DNA from: Romanomermis culicivorax | Lineage: Eukaryota; Nematoda; Enoplea; Mermithida; Mermithidae | Direction: 5' to 3' | Length of the DNA stretch: 64,000 bases | NCBI GenBank assembly: GCA_963922205.1 | Contig: CAWUHX010000214.1 | Span: 124,001-188,000, forward strand | Part shown: one piece after another, positions 59,620 through 64,000 of the stretch | How positions within the stretch are numbered: the first letter of the stretch is position 1 | Layout: every line of letters begins with the position of its first letter | Position numbers and translations under genes: made by a program | The notes under the pieces: model-generated | What the model was told of the DNA's origin: nothing | Databases searched by the model: none | What the model saw: the letters and a program-made list of their open reading frames with translations, nothing else

Positions 59620-62600
59620 TTTTGGGCCAAGAAATGTGCGGCTTTTTACTGCTGCTGCCTGCTGCGTCTATAGCCTCCTCGAGGCTTTCCTCGATAGTAT
59701 CCCCTTTGGCCCTAGTGGCCTTGGGTATGACCTCCATCCTGGCCCTGGTTCTGGCCTTGTGCGCCTCCACCACATCTACCAAGCAGTTGGAAATTTGGAT
59801 TGTAAAATTGTGCATCCCGGTCTTGGCCTTGGTGTTGCCAGTTTCCTCGGCCTCTGTAGGGTCGCTGAGGGCGCCCTCTGAAGCCTCCTCTGACTTGACC
59901 TCGGTCATACCCTGGTCTACCCTGGTATGGGGCAGGGTTTGAGAATCCCTCATCTCTCCTTTGTTGCCTTTGCACTGAGCCACTGCTAGTGGAGCTGCCA
60001 TGCTGTTGTTTTTGAGTCCAAAATGTTGAATTTAGAGATTTTGATGATGTTGATCAAGATCTTGAAAGTGGACTTTGGTATGAAGTACTAGCTGCTTCAC
60101 TATATGACCTCTGGCTGGTCGAAGTAGATGGTTGTTGCATCATCAGTCTTTTTAGCAGGTGGAAGTCTAGGCACTTCAAAACTTACCTGGGCTCTTGGCA
60201 GCCATTCGCTGATATTTATCAGCTTGCGCTCTGTCATTGCCTGGTGCCTTCCTTTTTACACCCATTTGGTTTAACGTTTGTGAGCCCATAAAGATGTACT
60301 GATTAAAGACTGCAATGTAGAATTCATCTACTCAGTTTCCCTGGGCCTTGACGACCAGTTGTCTGTTCGCAAACAAACATGCCTGGGCATACCACTTACC
60401 TATTGCCGTTGGCGTGATCGGAGCGAAATCGAACTGCAAAAATATCATCAGAGTCACATACCTGATGGCCGTGAAGATGTCTGAAGCGTCGTACTCCTGA
60501 AGCCACCTGGGAATAAGAGCTAAAATTATATATTCCCAAATTTCTTCAGGGACGCATTCTCCGTCAAACATAAATCCACCTTGCCTTTTGAATTGCTGGA
60601 GGTAATTGTCATGAATCTCGGCCATGGCATGGTTGACCATTCTGTATATAATAGGCTGTTATTGGCGGTCAAAGGCGAAATAATTGGCGACCTCTGGATT
60701 TTCGAATGAGATTGGCCCAATTAGGCGCCTTTGTTCCCACTGCCATTCCCAATAGTCAATCAGAGTTTCAGCTAATTGACCAGGAGTGACAAACTGCTGT
60801 GGCTCCCTTGGGGGTTTGCTAACCACCACATTCAGTTTGACCTTCTTGATCAACTATTCCTCCGATTCAAAATTGGGCTTTACCAACATGCTTCCCACAG
60901 ATTTGTTACTTTTAGCAGTATAGCTTGTGGGAACCGACTTACACTTGCCAGATGATGTACTAACATCTCCACCAGTTTTCGATACCATTCGCATCTGAGC
61001 GTACGAGGCAGTGGATGCTGCTGTCTTATCCAAATTTGTTTGGCCTTTGGAGGTCTCTCTTCTTGTTTGACTTTTGGCAGTCTCCGTTCTCATTTGACTT
61101 TTCGTAGTCTCCATTTTCGACCTTTGACTTGTTGAAACTTCTGGGGTTATGGTTTCTTTGGTCGTATCATAGGCATCATTTTTGGAACTGGTGACGGGCG
61201 TTCCTTGTTGCTGGTGATCTTGAGCTGCAAGTCTACGTGCTATGGCCTTACTTAGCCTTTTTCTACACCTTACCTTTTCTTGGCCTAAGTGTCGAATAAA
61301 TTTTTCCGACATTCCTTCAGCCAACATCTGCTGAACTTTTTCAGGCGAGTATACTCCAGGGATTCCTTCCTGAGTGATTTTTCCCCGTTTCATCAGCCCT
61401 GTTGCTGCTATGGCTGAATCTGAGCTATCTCCAGCTAAAGCCTACTCCTTCAACCTCTTTTGAAGTGCCCTCTGATGCAGGAATTCCTACTGCGCCAGTC
61501 TGTTCTGCTCTTGAATTTTGGCCTGAAGGGCCTCTCGCCTCGCTTGCAGATCAAAGTTTTGAGCATCTTTAGCTTTGAGAGGTATCTCCTGGGATGCTTC
61601 TTGCATCTTATCCAGTCTGACATCTGTTCCCGACATTTTGGTTGCTGCTTCCTCTATTTGAGTTTGGATTTTCTCCTCCTCAATAGCCTGTTGCTGAGTT
61701 TTGGCCTCCATCCCATCTTTGTTCTCCAATGTCTGGCCCTCAGACTCCAGAATTTCACCTTCTTCTTCCTCATCCTCCTCCGATCTGGACTCGGAGTCTG
61801 AATTTTGTATCTTGGGCAACAGTTGTTCCACTTTAGCTGGCAAAACAGCTGGTGCTGGAGGTACAGATTGCATGATGATGACCACTTCTGGTTCAGGCTC
61901 TGCCGGCAGCTGTACCTGAGCTACTGGAATCGGCTGTGCCACCACTGGTTGCCTTGGTGGCAGCACCACGACTACTACTGCAGCGGCTTGTGTAGCAATG
62001 GTGTCCAAAGCTGGTTGTTTTACTTTGACCACCGGTGCTGACGCTTGCGGTTGCGTTTTAACTTGTTCCCACCCTCCAGCTTGCCCTGTTTGGGAAATAG
62101 GGGGACGATTTAAGGGTACTTTAGAAATATACTCACGGGCTGGGGTATAAGTTAATGCATACCCAGGCATGTCCAAAGCCATTGTTCTCTCCTGGAAACT
62201 TTTACTGACCAATTCCCGTCTGAGTTCGAACAGACTTCATGGTGCGTTAGTCATTCGATAATGGGTCAGATGTGCATCTTCTGTCTTTGGATACCCCAAC
62301 CCCGGCATTAAAGTCTCGAAGCCTATATGGTAAAAAGTAACATAATAATAAGGATTTACCTTATAAGCTTCATCCTTCAATAATGATTTATCGTTGCAGA
62401 TTTGTAAAATTTCATCGGCTTCTCTGAATTGTAGCGGGACAAATCCGAACCAATTTTGCCACGAGTATATCCCTTTTTTTGTTGGATTTCGGGGTTCTGA
62501 TGGTGCCAATGTGGCTGCTAACTCTATATAGTAAGCCAGGCAGTCGCCTGACTTCCAGGACATGCGTTGGATCATTTCCTGGCCTGCCCTAGTATAACTA

Positions 62601-63164
62601 TTTAAAAAGTTATAATTTAGCAGCGCATTAGTTTCATAATTGCATTCCGCTCTTGAATGAAGCCATGCCAAATGATAGGCCAATAGCATGAATTTGCAGC
62701 TCTGCTCTAACTCTGGAATGTTTCCCTAATCTAGCATACTCAATATTTTGGCCAAATTCGGTGTGTAAAAGCTTGTCCTGTAGACTTCCTTATGGCCATC
62801 TATACCCACTGGGTAATGATTACTACAAAAAAATGCTTCTTGTGGAATGTCATCAGGCTTCCCGGCTTGTTGCCAGTATAGCTTAGCGTTTTCATAAAGA
62901 GTCAAAGATATCTTACCTTCTAAATCCCAATAGGACCCACCCGATTTGAGATTTTCCAATATATCTTTGCTAATATTACCAGTCTGGTATTTGTACATCC
63001 TGGATTTCGTCCAGATCTCTGTCTTTGGTGTACCCTTCATCTTTTAGTGATTTGCTATCTCTCGGGAGTAGCGGGTAAAAACCACTTGGCAATTGAACGC
63101 CTTGAGGACGAACAGGGTTACATTCTGTAGGTGCGGTATAATAACCAGTGTTATTTCCCTGCAT
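59620..63164 (-). pseudogene. Element 3 ORF3, long protein of unknown function
   Basis: Most of it lies in one frame (63040 to 60332) broken by stops near 62.70, 62.23, 61.45, 60.85 and 60.65 kb, with the tail in another frame (59975-59712). In order: a region with ISLTLYENAKLYWQQAGKP; a domain with [29 protein letters not shown] and [15 protein letters not shown]; a Pro/Val/Gln-rich then acidic coiled stretch (62.2-61.5 kb); a Lys/Thr/Ser-rich linker; a second domain with GPISFENPEVANYFAFDRQ and [19 protein letters not shown]; and a tail rich in RG (RGGFRGRPQRPYRGRGN). The two domains match element 1 ORF3 in order and motif while the linkers do not, which argues that the domains are functional units. 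Confidence 0.72.
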
Positions 63165-63173
63165 TTGTACTGC

Positions 63174-63875
63174 CTAACAGTTATACATTTCACATTTCAT
63201 CATATGGTACACCATAATAGGCTGTACCTGATTGGTTTCCATTACTGGGGAACCTAGCCCCATTTCTCTATTTACATGCCCTGGTATTACTGAATATTGT
63301 TGATAAAAATGAAGGGCAACGGTATTGATCTGTTTGGGATCAACCTTGTCATGATCAAAAATCTGCATTTGCATGAGCAGCTGATCGGTCATGCCATAGT
63401 GAATGGCGGCAAACATGACCAATAGTGAATAATACGTGTCTAGAGCTGCATACCTAAGCTCTTCTGGCAATATTCCTTTCTTGGCAAACCATGATCGGTT
63501 TGCCAAGAAAGTCTATTAAATAAAATTCCGTGAACATCTATTAAATAAAATTCTGTGAACAATCCCTTTAACGGAAATGTTTCGGGACAAATAAATTGTT
63601 TGAAAACACTTTTTCTCCAGGTTACCCCCTACCATCGGCAAGGCGAAAGGGTCTAGATCAAAGTATCGACCCTTGGTCTTCCTTAGATGTTCCTGTAAGG
63701 GGACCGACCTATACCCACGGCTACCTGAGTGTGGTTCGTGGGTGATCCAATCTGGTACGACCCCTGATGCTAACCCATCAAGAGAACCCAGAGAGACAGA
63801 CTGAACACAGTACCTAGCTAAAGATGTTAAACGACATGAGATTATTATTGAACGAAAAGGACGAACAGCAAACAA
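63174..63875 (-). pseudogene. Element 3 DEDDy exonuclease-like protein, C-terminal part
   Basis: The frame 63506-63174 carries Exo III as LRYAALDTYYSLLVM (Tyr19, Asp23). Upstream, the frame 63875-63516 contains KGRYFDLDPFALPMVGG and KGIVHRILF, matching GRYYDLSVTAKQIMGS and LKGLFAEMCL of element 1. A short direct duplication (TCTATTAAATAAAATTC twice, 63.51-63.56 kb) and a frame change disrupt it. Exo I and II are not visible in the remaining 125 bases and may lie off the edge. Confidence 0.72.
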
Positions 63876-64000
63876 AGTTAGAATATGAATACAACTGTGC
63901 CAAAAACATCTAACACTTCTTATTCCTGCACTAAGAGTCCCAGGTGGCTAGGGTGATTCACGCAAGTCCCACTCCAACTTTTCCCTGAGGGAAATGTACA

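Larger units (their letters stand above)
58341..64000 (-). mobile_element. Element 3 (Ty3/gypsy type), 3' part, cut by window edge
   Basis: A 591-bp 3' LTR (58341-58931) follows the integrase fragment of element 2, and upstream of it (minus strand) come the Arg/Gly-rich tail, the two ORF3 domains and the exonuclease C-terminus, in the same order as element 1. Integrase, pol, gag and the 5' LTR would lie to the right of the window. The element is inserted within element 2 integrase, next to GGAG (58337-58340). Confidence 0.85.

Noticed and set aside
59582..60001. 139-codon minus frame over the element 3 tail
   Set aside because: The RG-rich frame 59975-59712 matches the element 1 tail and is the real one; this is a shadow frame.
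41062..64000. Env gene in elements 1-3
   Set aside because: The downstream frames show no signal peptide, cleavage site or membrane anchor; exonuclease and RG-rich features point elsewhere.

Overview
The window is repeat-saturated, AT-rich animal DNA, most likely from an invertebrate. I cannot name the species. Two host genes can be recognised. The first is a complete spliced ribosomal protein S25 gene on the plus strand (five exons, 21.58-32.74 kb) whose introns are full of transposons. The second is a single minus-strand exon encoding the N-terminus of an SKP1-like protein (16.53-16.63 kb). Everything else is transposable elements, their fragments, satellites, or DNA in which I see nothing.

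The left part (0-39.8 kb) is a mosaic of short DNA transposons. It holds two inverted satellite arrays (0-0.44 and 7.7-8.5 kb) and a decayed non-LTR retrotransposon (2.6-5.7 kb). Several hAT-like MITE families can be delimited by 8-bp target-site duplications (TSDs), and two hAT remnants with transposase fragments lie one inside the other (13.1-14.9 kb). There are also foldback elements and an internally deleted PIF/Harbinger element with its TTA duplication (28.46-29.32 kb). A short GC-rich palindrome (CCGGCGC-GAA-GCGCCGG and variants) recurs about 14 times in otherwise different repeats.

The right part (39.9-64 kb) holds three Ty3/gypsy-type LTR retrotransposons in a nest, all on the minus strand. 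Element 1 (41062-55057) has both LTRs (590 and 592 bp), a 4-bp GATC duplication, gag, protease, reverse transcriptase, RNase H and integrase. It sits inside an open frame of element 2, whose two halves are 39951-41061 and 55058-58340. Element 3 (58341 to beyond the right edge) is inserted in the integrase gene of element 2.

The most interesting feature is downstream of integrase. Element 1 carries about 4 kb of additional coding sequence: a 3'-5' exonuclease-like domain of the DEDDy (RNase D/WRN) type, then a long protein with a domain marked NPYYYV, an acidic low-complexity region, a second conserved domain and an Arg/Gly-rich tail. Element 3 has the same arrangement. Element 2 has the exonuclease but a different following domain with a Cys/His cluster. 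All copies carry stops or frameshifts, so they are probably inactive here, but the shared architecture shows it was inherited within a retrotransposon lineage. From memory, DEDDy-type exonucleases have been reported in LTR retrotransposons of bdelloid rotifers; the long companion protein is not one I recognise.
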